From: Prosapia bicincta | Lineage: Eukaryota; Arthropoda; Insecta; Hemiptera; Cercopidae | Direction: 5' to 3' | Assembly (NCBI GenBank): GCA_036971475.1 | Contig: JBAIZL010000003.1 | Location: 112,231,570-112,295,569 of the forward strand | Length of the DNA stretch: 64,000 nucleotides | In this document: piece by piece, positions 43,640 through 53,958 of the stretch | Position numbering within the stretch: position 1 is the stretch's first letter | How the letters are laid out: each line of letters starts with the position of its first letter | Program-made: the position numbers and the translations under genes | The notes under the pieces: model-generated | Databases searched by the model: none | What the model was told of the DNA's origin: nothing | The model's input: the letters and a program-made list of their open reading frames with translations, nothing else

Positions 43640-45960
43640 TTGACTTATGTTGGGGAAGAGGGGTTGTTTCATGCACGTTATACACATGGGTTTTTATTGT
43701 ATTTGGACGATGGTGGTTGGTGGGTCACAGAAAATCTTCTTCATCAATCCCCATATGTAGGCGTCAGGTGGTTTAAGGTCGGAGGAGAAGGTTGGGTAAG
43801 AAAAGTATGTTCTAAGGAAGATGAGTCGGTTGCCAAAACTTTCTTGTAGGAAATCAATGTCTTCTAAGGCAGTGTGGCTGGTTGAAGGAAAGCAATGTTA
43901 TCTAAGGCAGTGTGGCTGGTTGAAGGAAAGCAATGTTATCTAAGGCAGTGTGGCTGGTTGAAGGAAAGCAATGTTATCTAAGGCAGTGTGGCTGGTTGAA
44001 GGAAAGCAATGTTATCTAAGGCAGTGTGGCTGGTTGAAGGAAAGCAATGTTATCTAAGGCAGTGTGGCTGGTTGAAGGAAAGCAATGTTATCTATGGCTT
44101 TGTGGCTGGTTGAAGGAAAGCAATGTTATCTAAGGCAGTGTGGCTGGTTGAAGGAAAGCAATGTTATCTAAGGCAGTGTGGTTGGTTGAAGGAAAGCAAT
44201 GTTATCTAACGCGGTGTGGCTGGTTGCAGGAAAGCAATGTTATCTAATGCAGTGTGGCTGGTTGAAGAAGAGCAATGTTATCTAAGGCAGTGTGGCTGGT
44301 TGAAGGAAAGCTATGTTATCTATGGCAGTTTGGCTGGTTGAAGGAAAGCAATTTTATCTAAGGCAGTGTGGTTGGTTGAAGGAGAGCAATGTTATCTAAG
44401 GCAGTGTGGCTGGTTAAAGGAAATCAATGTTACCTAAGGCGGTGTGGCTGATTGAAGGAGAGCAATGTTATCTAAGGCAGTGTGGCTGATTGAAGGAAAG
44501 CAGTGTTATCTAAGGCAGTGTGGCTGTTTGAAGGAGAGCAATGTTATCTAAGGCAGTGTGGTTGGTTGAAGGAAAGCAATGTTATCTAAGGCAGTGTGAT
44601 TGGTTGAAGGAAAGCAATGTTATCTAAGGCAGTGTGGTTGGTTGAAGGAGAGCAATGTTATCTAAGGCAGTGTGGTTGGTTGAAGGAAAGCAATGTTATC
44701 TAAGGCAGTGTGGTTGGTTGAAGGAAAGCAATGTTATATAAGGCAGTGTGGTTGGTTGAAGGAAAGCAATGTTATCTAAGGCAGTGTGATTGGTTGAAGG
44801 AAAGCAATGTTATCTAAGGCAGTGTGGTTGGTTGAAGGAAAGCAATGTTATCTAAGGCAGTGTGGTTGGTTGAAGGAAATAAATGTCATCTAAGGCAGTG
44901 TGGTTGGTTGAAGGAAAGCAATGTTATCTAAGGCATTGTAGTTGGTTGAAGGAGAGCAATGTTATCTAAGGCAGTGTGGTTAGTTGAAGGAAAGCAATGT
45001 TATCTAAGGCAGTGTGTTATCTAAGGCAGTGTGGTTGGTTGAAGGAAAGCAATGTTATCTAAGGCAGTATGGATGGTTGAAGGAAAGCAATGTTATCTAA
45101 GGCAGTGTGGTTGTTTGAAGGAAAGCAATGTTATCTAAGGCAGTGTGGCTGGTTTAAGGGAAGCAATGTTATCTAAGGCAGTGTGGTTGGTTGAAGGAGA
45201 ACAATGTTATCTAAGGCGGTGTGGCTGGTTGAAGGAAAGCAATGTTATCTAAGGCGGTGTGGTTGGTTGAAGGAAAGCAATGTTATCTAAGGCAGTGTGG
45301 TTGGTTGAAGGAAAGCAATGTTATCTAAGGCAGTGTGATTGGTTGAAGGAGAACAATGTTATCTAAGGCGGTGTGGCTGGTTGAAGGAGAGCAATGTTAT
45401 CTAAGGCAGAGTGGCTGGTTGAAGGAAAGCAATGTTATCTAAGGCAGTGTGGTTGGTTGAAGGAAAGCAATGTTATCTAAGGCAGTGTGGTTGGTTGAAG
45501 GAAAGCAATGTTATCTAAGGCAGTGTGATTGGTTGAAGGAGAACAATGTTATCTAAGGCGGTGTGGCTGGTTGAAGGAGAGCAATGTTATCTAAGGCAGT
45601 TTGGTTGGTTGAAGGAAAGCAATGTTATATAAGGCGGTGTGGCTGGTTGAAGGAATGCAATGTTATCTAAGGCGGTGTGGCTGGTTGAAGGAGAGCAATG
45701 TTATCTCAGGCAGTTTGGCTGGTTGAAGGAAAGCAATGTTATCTAAGGCGGTTTGGCTGGTTGAAGGAAAGCAATGTTATCTAAGGCAGTGTGGCTGGTT
45801 GAAGGAGAGCAATGTTGTCGAGGGTAGTGTGGCTGGTTGCGCCATCTTGCTGAAACCATTGTAAGCGAAAAAGGAGGTTTCGGGAACCACAAAATCTTCG
45901 TAGACTTTTTGTTACCGAATATTGAAAACTACCTTGTTTGAAAAATTAGCTAATGAAAAT
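43640..45960 (-). pseudogene. mariner-like transposase remnant split by a 38-bp minisatellite
   Basis: The intact enzyme would excise and reinsert its element using three acidic residues. On the minus strand, about 45900-45835 reads YEDFVVPE then, in another frame, LQWFQQDGATSHTTLDN, the motif holding the second catalytic Asp. After the minisatellite, 43870-43650 continues with TSHTALEDIDFLQESFGNRLI and then SSDLKPPDAYIWGLMKKIF, the region of the third catalytic residue, followed by DPPTTIVQI. Catalytic domains of arthropod mariner-like transposases read very similarly (from memory). The N-terminal DNA-binding half is absent or unrecognisable, and no terminal repeats were found. The repeat unit itself is made of these codons. 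Confidence 0.8.
43849..45834. repeat. 38-bp minisatellite, about 52 copies
   Basis: Unit AGCAATGTTATCTAAGGCAG plus TGTGGCTGGTTGAAGGAA, with many single-base variants (GGCTGG/GGTTGG, AAAG/GAGAG) and one partial unit near 45001-45030. Read on the minus strand, each unit encodes ATSHTALDNIAFLQ in one frame, the same residues found in the flanking transposase. Because 38 is not a multiple of three, the frame changes every unit. Confidence 0.96.
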
Positions 45961-46460
45961 TACCGCTTCAAAATATTAGGCCAAACCACTTTCTCCACTA
46001 ATAATGGTGTATGACGCAATAACACCCAGGAGATTTAGTATCAGCCCACTCCCCAAACTGCAACCTTAGGAAACGTAGGATGTGTTCTAAGGAATTGATG
46101 ATTGCATTATGGTTAGTAGATCGTGCAAAAGAGACAAAAGCTAAATACGTAAAAGAAAGTTTTGTTTCTATTAAAAGCCACAAAGGGATCGGAAAACAGT
46201 TTAAAAGGTTGATATAGAAAACATCATTTAGAAAATTACAATATAAAAGGAGCATTTGCAAAAGAAGTAAAAGGAAACACGACTGAAGAAACAAAATTGA
46301 AAAAATTGAGTTTTCAATGAAGGGCACAAGCTCGTCAGAAAAATACGAGTTAAAACTATTGAAAACTACTATACAGATCTAAATAAGTTTACTCTTTTGG
46401 AATAAATCAGTAAATATACTACTGTAAGTAAATATATAAAACCAGTAATAAAAAAATAAA
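45961..46460. other. no gene recognised
   Basis: A 109-codon minus frame (45998-46327) lies where the transposase N-terminus would be expected, but its Leu/Phe-rich sequence shows no helix-turn-helix or other motif. Confidence 0.45.
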
Positions 46461-46857
46461 AGCAATTTCTTCTTAGCTGAACGAGGACAAATTTTATTTT
46501 AGATACTTTTTATTAAATAATTACAATTATTATAAATAAAGTAACATAACATATGTGTTGAGACAGCTGTTCTATGAACATAAAATCAGCTGTTTTATGA
46601 AATGATATGGTATCACTTTTTTTTAGCCAAGTGAGAGGAAATAACTATATTGCATACCTTGGTCCTTTTGCGATAAGTATATCCCTATATAAACCTAAAA
46701 TTAATTTATTACATGAAATTATTGAATTAATATTTGAAAAAAACTGTATTAACATCAAATGTCATCCATTACAAAATTTAAAAAAATCCATTTCAACTTG
46801 AGTGGATGAATAAAAAGTACTTTTTACCAATAGCAAATTTGAAAAAGTCAGACACAA

Positions 46858-46876
46858 AAACACACACGCGCGCGAG

Positions 46877-46914
<38 letters not shown>

Positions 46915-46953
46915 CAAACACACACACACACACACACATACACACACACACAG

Positions 46954-47031
<78 letters not shown>
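46858..47031. repeat. (CA)n(TA)n compound microsatellite
   Basis: CA repeat with CGCGCGAGCGCGCG near the left end, passing directly into a TA run. Confidence 0.98.
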
Positions 47032-47032
<1 letters not shown>

Positions 47033-47035
<3 letters not shown>

Positions 47036-47248
47036 AATTTAAAATATTTCAAAAACAAGAATACTTTTAATGAATATATTTATTCAAAGCTTTTCGCCGA
47101 TAAAATAGTACCAGCATCTTCAGGAAAAGAATTATCTAATAATTATTTTTATCGGCGAAAAGCTTTGAATAAATATATTCATTAAAAGTATTCTTTTTTT
47201 AAATATTTTTAATTTATTAACTATATTACAAGGAAACATATCACCATA

Positions 47249-47250
<2 letters not shown>
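47033..47250. mobile_element. PLE-tail hairpin (foldback)
   Basis: Left arm 47035-47125 (minus) is an intact family A tail. The right arm 47145-47225 (plus) lacks the CTGAAGATGCTGG part. The asymmetry shows that the two tails were truncated at different points before joining. Confidence 0.8.
47086..47122 (-). ncRNA. hammerhead-like motif in PLE tail
   Basis: CTGAAGA, extra T, GCTGG/TCGGC, GAA, AAGCTT; intact only on the left arm. Confidence 0.5.
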
Positions 47251-47346
<96 letters not shown>

Positions 47347-47373
47347 GGAGAGAGAGAGAGAGGGGGAGAGTGT
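47251..47373. repeat. (TA)n(GA)n compound microsatellite
   Basis: TA run joined to a GA run with short GGGA variants. Confidence 0.98.
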
Positions 47374-47539
47374 GAACTAATAGTAAGGAGTTGAACAAAA
47401 ATACAGAAGGTACAAAAACAAAATGGTAATGCCACTGGTGAATTTAATGGCTTCTTTATGGATTCTTAAGGCCATAAACCCTCTGTTTGAAGGATATAGA
47501 AGCATTGTGTGTGTCTACACAAGCCTTAAGTATATCCTC

Positions 47540-48180
47540 TCTTTTTATACAGGCACATAAACCTGCCACACAGTTATCAGTGAGTACATTCGTGTTGCGG
47601 CTTATTAGATATATCATACAGTCGTATTTCCATGCTGTAACCTTGCAACAATCAAACGACGAACAGACGTGCCAGCCTTACACTTTCCGAACGCAAGGCT
47701 AGTTACATCAGGAGCGAGCGACTGGCGCTTAGTCACTTCTCCCCATGACAAATAGCTCCCGTCCCGTCAGAGTGATGGTCCCATTCTCTTTGCCTCATTC
47801 CCAACTTAAGATTTACGTGTTTCTCTCTCTGGGGAGAAATCTCTCGATACGTTACCATGGCAACAAGACAATTATAACAATCGCAGAAATATAAATTAGA
47901 AATACGTGTTTGGTTAAAATTATATTTATTTCAATGAAATAGTAAAAACTAAACTGTTTTTATAATGGAAAAATTAGTTTGAACAATGTTTTCAATGCAA
48001 TATAAACATATTGTTATCCCTACACCATGTAATAATGGCTACAAGACGTTTTGGAATATCATTCATCAAATATAAATAAGAAATATTTATCTTGCATCAA
48101 ATTGTGTTTATTACAATGGCATCGTGATTACAATCAATAGAAATAAAATATTAGACTCTTCAATATTTTAATCCATTACG
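47540..48180. repeat. inverted-duplication arm 1
   Basis: Reverse-complement similar to 59905-60545. Most of the arm is clearly diverged, but a core (about 47697-47830) matches with only about five differences in 134 bases. The arm ends at TTTTAATCCATTACGTT, next to a PLE 3' fragment; the partner also ends beside a PLE. A 71-codon frame at 47487-47702 has no recognised motif. Confidence 0.85.
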
Positions 48181-48184
48181 TTAG

Positions 48185-48560
48185 GGGAAACACAGACAGA
48201 ACACCAAATCAGCATTTTACAATCACCTAAAAGAAACAGGACACAAATGCACAGGCATTTACCATAGAAATCTTACACATCAACAAAAAAGGACCACATT
48301 TCTATACACTAGAAGAATATGAGATTTTACAAAATTCCAAAAAATACAAAGTACAAACATATTAAACGAACAAACTCAATACAAATCACTCTTTGATACT
48401 ATCGAAAACCAGCCTTTGAAACCGTCACCGCTTAACCTAACAACTCCAAGCAGAAGACACTGAAGAAGATCACCACGGAGCGATCGAAAAACGTTCTGTC
48501 TCAGGAAGTTTTTACAAATTTAAAGTTCAGATAGCCATAAAGTAAAGTAAAAGTGATTAA
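48185..48560 (+). pseudogene. PLE endonuclease C-terminus and tail, family B
   Basis: Decayed end of a PLE ORF: HRQNTKSAFYNHL, ETGHKCTGIYHRNL, then ILNEQTQYKS and LFDTIENQPLKPS before the hammerhead-like motif and the tail ending AAAGTGATTAA. Several frame changes. The catalytic GIY-YIG motif itself lies upstream and is missing. Confidence 0.8.
48455..48502 (+). ncRNA. hammerhead-like motif, family B
   Basis: Stem I AGACA/TGTCT, core CTGAAGA plus extra A, stem GATC/GATC (one mismatch further in), GAA, an AACGTT palindrome with one extra A, C at the expected cleavage position. Confidence 0.5.
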
Positions 48561-48840
48561 TAATTTTTGTATATTTTGTGGGGCTAACTATGTTTTAGAT
48601 ATCTAGGAGGCTACTGTTATATTCTGTTGAGAAAGCTCATTCAGATCATCTGTGTTTTTGTCATATATTGTTTGATAGTGTCGACCAATTTGAAATTGTT
48701 CTTCGCACATTCTCCCCATTTTGACATATGTAAAACAAATGTTTTTTCCCCCGTTAAAAATGTTGCAATTTAAGCAACAGTTGTTCTTTAGAGGAAACAG
48801 CACTGCATACAGACCCTCCATTCCTCATGGTAATAGATAA

Positions 48841-49126
48841 TATTACCACACTAGAACGATATGAGATTTACAAACACACAAAAACACAAAATACAAACAT
48901 ATTAAACGAACAAAAATAATACAAATCACACATAGTCTTTGATACTATCGAAAACCTGTCTTTAAAACCGTCACCGCCTAACCTAAAAACAACTCCAAGT
49001 GGAAAATGTAGACACTGACGAAGATCGCCAAGGAGCGGTCGAAAACGATCTGTCTCAGTAAGGTTTTACAAAGTTATAAAATAAATTAAAGATAGGATAG
49101 TCATAAAATACTGTAAAAGTGATTAA
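48841..49126 (+). pseudogene. PLE 3' end, family B, second copy
   Basis: Begins with LERYEIYKHTKTQNTN and ILNEQK, then FDTIENLSLKPSPP, the hammerhead-like motif and the same tail. It lies in direct orientation about 280 bp after the previous copy. A 72-codon minus frame at 48603-48821 between them is unrecognised. Confidence 0.8.
49010..49056 (+). ncRNA. hammerhead-like motif, family B
   Basis: Stem I AGACA/TGTCT, core CTGACGA plus extra A, a six-pair stem GATCGC/GCGGTC around CAAGGA, GAA, AACGAT (palindrome broken by one base), C. Confidence 0.55.
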
Positions 49127-49129
49127 AAT

Positions 49130-49689
49130 ATTAGAATAAACAATTTATTCAGTGTGATGAAGACATAATCTTGTAAATAGAATATATAATGTCTGAATTA
49201 GTCGTTTCACAAAATAGACTAAATAAGTAACAGATTAAAAGAGACCATTGGCCAAGATTTAATAAACATAAGAGGAGCTCCATAACGTATGGGTCAGGGT
49301 GGCTTTCGACTAAGTTTACACAATCGATAATATCTGTTATGAACACTAATCGAATCTCAGTGGACTCTAGATCGCCAATTGCAAACCAAACCCTGTCCAG
49401 TTCTCTGGGGTATTGTCTCTCCCGGGCGTTCTGTTTGTCGTAATTTAATTAATACGGCGAGGGATTCTAAGCCTCAAGGCGAAATGAAATTCTGTGTCTC
49501 ACAAATTTGTTTGGAATTAGGAGCCAAATGTAATTTACACTCTAGTGTTTTGTGGCTCTTAAAAGGAGAGATTTACATCAGAGAAGGTTTTTAGTTTAAA
49601 TTAGACATCGAGGGAGAAATACTAACAAGGGTGTTGTGAGGAAAATGTAATGGCTAAAGCGATATTCAATAAAGTGTCCTGAAGGAATG
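49130..49689. other. no gene recognised
   Basis: Frames of 65-71 codons at 49149-49346 and 49379-49594 carry no recognised motif. Confidence 0.5.
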
Positions 49690-50062
49690 GGAAATGGTTA
49701 AATGGAACTGGTGAACGGGAAATGATGAAACGGGACCGATCAACTGGAACTGGTGAAACAAGGACTGGTGATCAGGAACTGGAACTGATAAATGGGAACT
49801 AGTGAACGAGAGCTGGTGAACGGATACTGATGAAATGGAACTGGTGATACGGAACTGGTTAACTAGAATTGGTGAACGGGAGGTGGTGAACAGGAACTTG
49901 AACTGATAAACGGGAACTGGTGAACAAGGACTGTTGAACTGGAACTAGTGTACGGATACTGTTGAAATGAAACTGGTGAACTGGAATTGGTGAAATTGAA
50001 CTGGTGAAGTGGAACTAGATAACGGGAACTGGAGAACAAGAACTGGTGAACGGAAACTGGTA
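49690..50062. repeat. degenerate ~15-bp GAACTGGTGAACGG minisatellite
   Basis: Loose tandem words GGAACTGGTGAA/ACGGGAACTGG. A longer phrase, CAGGAACTGGAACTGATAAA, recurs about 115 bases later (near 49774 and 49890), indicating a higher-order unit. Confidence 0.85.
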
Positions 50063-50064
50063 TT

Positions 50065-51015
50065 CGTAATCTAATGAATGTACGTAAACGTAAATACGGA
50101 AAGAGAAATGACTCTCCGTAAATGTTTCGAAATAGCTTTTACAATTTACTTGTTATTTCCGTCGTCATGGTAACGGTTAAAAAGACAGGGTCTGGCATAA
50201 GTAACACTACAAAATAAGACAATCATGCGATGTTTTCGTTAGGAGACCGTGAACCATACATGTAGACTCAGCCCCTGTATAGGCTCCAGTGCAACATGAG
50301 TTGCTGTACTTTAAATTCTTATCACTGTTCTAAAGTAACATGATACTTGATCGTGTAACTTTCGCAACAATCAACTAGTCCGGAAGGCCAGGGTTAGAGT
50401 GGGAGGAATACATTAAAGCCTAGGGGGAGATTCGGGCAACTTACAAAAGGAAAAGTGTAATCGAAGAGAGTAAGGTTGCCGGTTATTAAACACAATTTTC
50501 GACCGAGTAATTCCTTTTAAGAAAGTAAAAAGAAATTTACTTTTAACTCAACGAAACACTTACAAGGGAATGAAAATGTAATTTTTGCATTTAAACTCAA
50601 AGGAAACAATTTGCCCCAAACGCCACTGAGCCCTCCCCTCAACTCGTAGATAAAGGGGAACTTTGGGGCTTAAACTTCGGACTGGCCGCTTGATTACAGT
50701 TCCGTCTGTGTTTGCAGAATACACAGCAGGGCAAGGAAGTGCGGGAATTTAATTTGTAACTTGGTGACCCCGGGTGTAACTTGCGCTGCACAAGGGCGTT
50801 CGTTAAGCAGCCACAGTAAATACTTCCTGTAGAAAGGAGGAGCGACAAATCGTGGGCATAAAGGCAACAGTGCTATAAGGATGAGTTTGTGATATAAATC
50901 CTGAACACAACCCTTAGCTAATAGTTTGGCCGACTTATCATGGAATTCTAGGGATAAAACAGAGATAAAGTAAACACCGGTCAGACATGAAGAAAGAATG
51001 CAACTAAATTTAATT
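50065..51015. other. no gene recognised
   Basis: A 69-codon minus frame at 50639-50848 in slightly GC-richer DNA is unrecognised. Confidence 0.5.
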
Positions 51016-51018
51016 TCT

Positions 51019-51478
51019 AGTCAATTTCTACTTTAGGTCAAGAAAGATATTTTATTTGAGTTACATTTTATTGAATAATTACAATGAATATACATAAAGT
51101 CACATAGCCTATGCGTTAAAGCAGGTGTTCTACCACTTGACCTGTAACATAAAATCAGCTGTGCTACACATCAGCTAAAATCATACGTTATCACTTATTT
51201 TAAGCGAAATGGGACGAAATAACAAAATTGCATAGTTTGCCCCTTTTGTGAAACGTTTTTCTCATACTTTCTCAGTACTTCTCAAACTAGGAATAATTAA
51301 TTTAATTTAAATAAGGAATTAATATTTGAAAAAAATTGTATTAACATCAAGTGGCATCAACTACAAGTTTAAGAAATGTATTTGAAGTTTAGTGGATGAA
51401 TAAAAAGTATTTTATTAACGATTGAAATTTTGAACAAGATTTATATAAAGGAGAGTGTGGACTAATAGAAGGAATTGA
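51019..51478 (+). mobile_element. dispersed element copy 13 (family D), complete reference copy
   Basis: The family is about 460-500 bp with no coding capacity. In order: AGTCAATTTCTACTTTAGGTC start; a block with AATTACAATGAATATA; two CAGCTG-type boxes in opposite orientation about 45 bases apart (in the best copies AAAACAGCTG and CAGCTGTTTT, here partly mutated); TTTTAAGCGAAATGGGACG; CCCCTTTTGTGAAACG; AATATTTGAAAAAAATTG; ATTTGAAGTTTAGTGGATGA; TTGAACAAGA followed by a short TA-rich stretch; end AAGGAGAGTGTGGACTAATA. About 14 copies or fragments lie in this window on both strands. The 3' third is shared with the tRNA-headed elements at 6165 and 33870, so the family is probably a SINE or a composite of one. 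Confidence 0.8.
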
Positions 51479-51671
51479 ATGAAATGTTCTTCTGACTGCC
51501 CTTACCACGGGGATATGTTTAACACTCTGAGCCTGCGCGTCTTTGTTCCCTAAGGGCGAACATTTCTTCTCTATTTAGTAGTAGAAGAGGGAAGGTAGGT
51601 ATCACTAGGAAAGGAGAATCTATTTTGCAGTGGAATGGGTCTCGGAAAAACTCAGAGGAAGTTGAAGATGT

Positions 51672-51692
51672 TATATATATATATATACCTAT

Positions 51693-51734
<42 letters not shown>

Positions 51735-51735
51735 A

Positions 51736-51776
<41 letters not shown>

Positions 51777-51777
51777 A

Positions 51778-51864
<87 letters not shown>

Positions 51865-51872
51865 TACACTAT
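51672..51872. repeat. (TA)n(CA)n(TA)n compound microsatellite
   Basis: Short TA, then CA with two CCCACAAAC interruptions 60 bases apart, then a longer TA run. Confidence 0.98.
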
Positions 51873-52055
51873 AATGTACTTAAATTAGAATCTTACTTGG
51901 TATATACGCGAGTTACTTTTCGAAGACTAATTACAGTGTATTCATTATCCAGTTTCAGTTGATGCTCGATAATGAAGATGCCGTAATTATTCTTCGAAAG
52001 ATGACTCGCATATATACAATGTAAGATTCTTGTTTAAGTACATTATAGTAAGTGG
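51862..52055. mobile_element. hairpin (foldback) next to TA tract
   Basis: Arms 51862-51938 and 51982-52052 are reverse complements (AGAATCTTAC, GCGAGTTACTTTTCGAAGA and their mirrors). The centre includes GATAATGAAGATGCCG, loosely like a PLE tail start, but no GAAA-plus-palindrome follows. Confidence 0.65.
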
Positions 52056-52089
52056 TAACTGAATACAAGAAAACAGTGTTGTAAAGTTT

Positions 52090-53335
52090 ATATATATATA
52101 TAGCACAGCAGGAAATGCAATACAAATATACTTCCTATTGTACGTCCCAGTTACTTGAGTTTTTATATATTTCGGTATTTACCAGCTCCATCTCTTTTCC
52201 TAGTCTTCAGAGTAATTCAGCACCGTTAGATGTTCCGTCCATGAAATGCTCAGTACACTTACGTATCGAAAGGTGCCAACACTTTAGTCGTGTCCTCCGT
52301 CATCGAGGATTGAAAACTAAAAGCCCATAGCATCGTAGGAGTCGCAAAGTTTAAATATAATAGACGTATTGTAGGCCTGTAGGCCTATATTAAAAGTCAA
52401 ATTATATATCCAAACATTTTTCTACAAAAGTTGTTAGTTTCCTACAAACTGACCACATACACTCAGATATTACAAAAGTGTAAAACCACAAAGAGAATTC
52501 ACATCTGTTTTTAATTACTCTTGAAATTATGTTACTTACAGCGTCATTTTTAGGATATAAATTAATTACGACTTTAGCCTGTGAAACGTGTCTTGGATTT
52601 GGGATATGTATCCCGCCCAATGTAATTGCACTACTGGGATAGACGATAGTGTGAGAATACCGCAGAGAATGGGCGCATAATAGGATTGCATTATTCGATC
52701 AAGAATTCAGCGGGATTCGATTAACGCCTTATTGCCTAAGTAACCCTGTTATAGATTTCGTGAATCTAATGGGAAACGGTCACAAATGCATTTTGTTTGA
52801 GAATTTAATTACTTATAATAGTACGTTATACTAGGTCGCGCATGAAATATATTTATCAGAAATTTTAAGTTTATGACTTGCCGCTAAATTTTAAACAAAC
52901 TTTACTTTGAATTTGATCAACTACTACGCCAGCCACCTCTAGTGATTCCATATATATGCACTAGTATGTTGATTATTTATAGTGAGTGCTCACGTTAAAA
53001 ACAATTATTATTCTAATGATAACAATAATTACAAACAATATATAACAATTATTATTAACAATATAAATATAACAACAAGTAATATAAACAAAAACGTTAT
53101 AATAAAAAATTCTATAGGCCTACCTTAAAATATATTACGTCATAATCTTCGGAAAAATAATTGTACTATATACCTCTTCTTGTTTGTTTCAGGTAAGAAT
53201 ATTATGAAGATATATAGCATTCTGGCGTTTATGTAAGTACATTTTTATATCGCAGTAAATGTAAGTTAAAGTCATTTATATAATAATAACTTGGAGTAAC
53301 TGTGGTATAATTTTTAATTATAAATATATAAAACC
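52090..53335. other. no gene recognised
   Basis: Includes 71-72 codon frames at 52115-52330 and 52402-52620 with no motif, and an AT-rich ATAACAATTATTAT-type stretch at 53010-53110. Confidence 0.5.
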
Positions 53336-53364
53336 TCTTATACAGAAAAATTTAATTTATATTC

Positions 53365-53394
53365 TGATTTCGATTGAAAAGCAGTCTTCTTCAG
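53365..53394 (-). ncRNA. weak hammerhead-like motif, family D tail
   Basis: CTGAAGA, extra A, stem GACTG/CAATC with one mismatch, then GAAAT. No palindrome follows. Confidence 0.3.
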
Positions 53395-53424
53395 AGGAAA
53401 TTACTACGAGGCTAACTTTTTACA

Positions 53425-53958
53425 GTAAGTTAGTTTTACTCTTATAGTGAGTTAGTCTTACTCTTATAGTGAGTTAATGTTACACTTATAGAGAATTAGT
53501 CTTACTCTTATAGTTAGTTAGTCTTACTCTTATAGTTAGTTAGTCTTACTCTTATAGTGAGTTAGTCTTACTCTTATAGTGATATAGTCTTACTCTTATA
53601 GAGAGTTAGTGTTACTCTTATGGTGAGTTAGTCTTACTCTTATAGTGAGTTAGTGTTACACTTATAGAGAGTTAGTCTTACTCTTATAGTTAGTTAGTCT
53701 TACTTTTATAGAGAGTTAGTCTTACTCTTATAGTTAGTTAGTCTTACTCTTATAGTGAGTTAGTCTTACTCTTATACTGAGTTAGTCTTACTCTTATACT
53801 GAGTTAGTCTTACTCTTATAGTGAGTTAGTCTTACTCTTATAGTGAGTTAGTCTTACTCTTATAGTGAGTTAGTCTTACTCTTATAGTGAGTTAGTCTTA
53901 CTCTTATAGTGAGTTAGTCTTACTCTTATAGTGAGTTAGTCTTACTCTTATAGTGAGT
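53425..53958. repeat. 22-bp minisatellite, about 24 copies, inside a PLE
   Basis: Unit GAGTTAGTCTTACTCTTATA plus GT, with variants GTGTTACAC and AGTTAG. It starts right where the PLE endonuclease frame breaks off (about 53965) and ends just before the PLE tail. Confidence 0.95.

Larger units (their letters stand above)
46462..47395 (+). mobile_element. dispersed element copy 12 (family D), split by PLE hairpin
   Basis: Body 46462-46822, a CA then TA tract (46858-47031), PLE hairpin (47033-47250), a TA then GA tract (47251-47373), and the terminus GAGAGTGTGAACTAATAGTA at about 47366-47395. Confidence 0.75.

Noticed and set aside
45998..46327. 109-codon frame as the transposase N-terminus
   Set aside because: Position fits but there is no helix-turn-helix or catalytic motif; the sequence is hydrophobic and A/T-driven.
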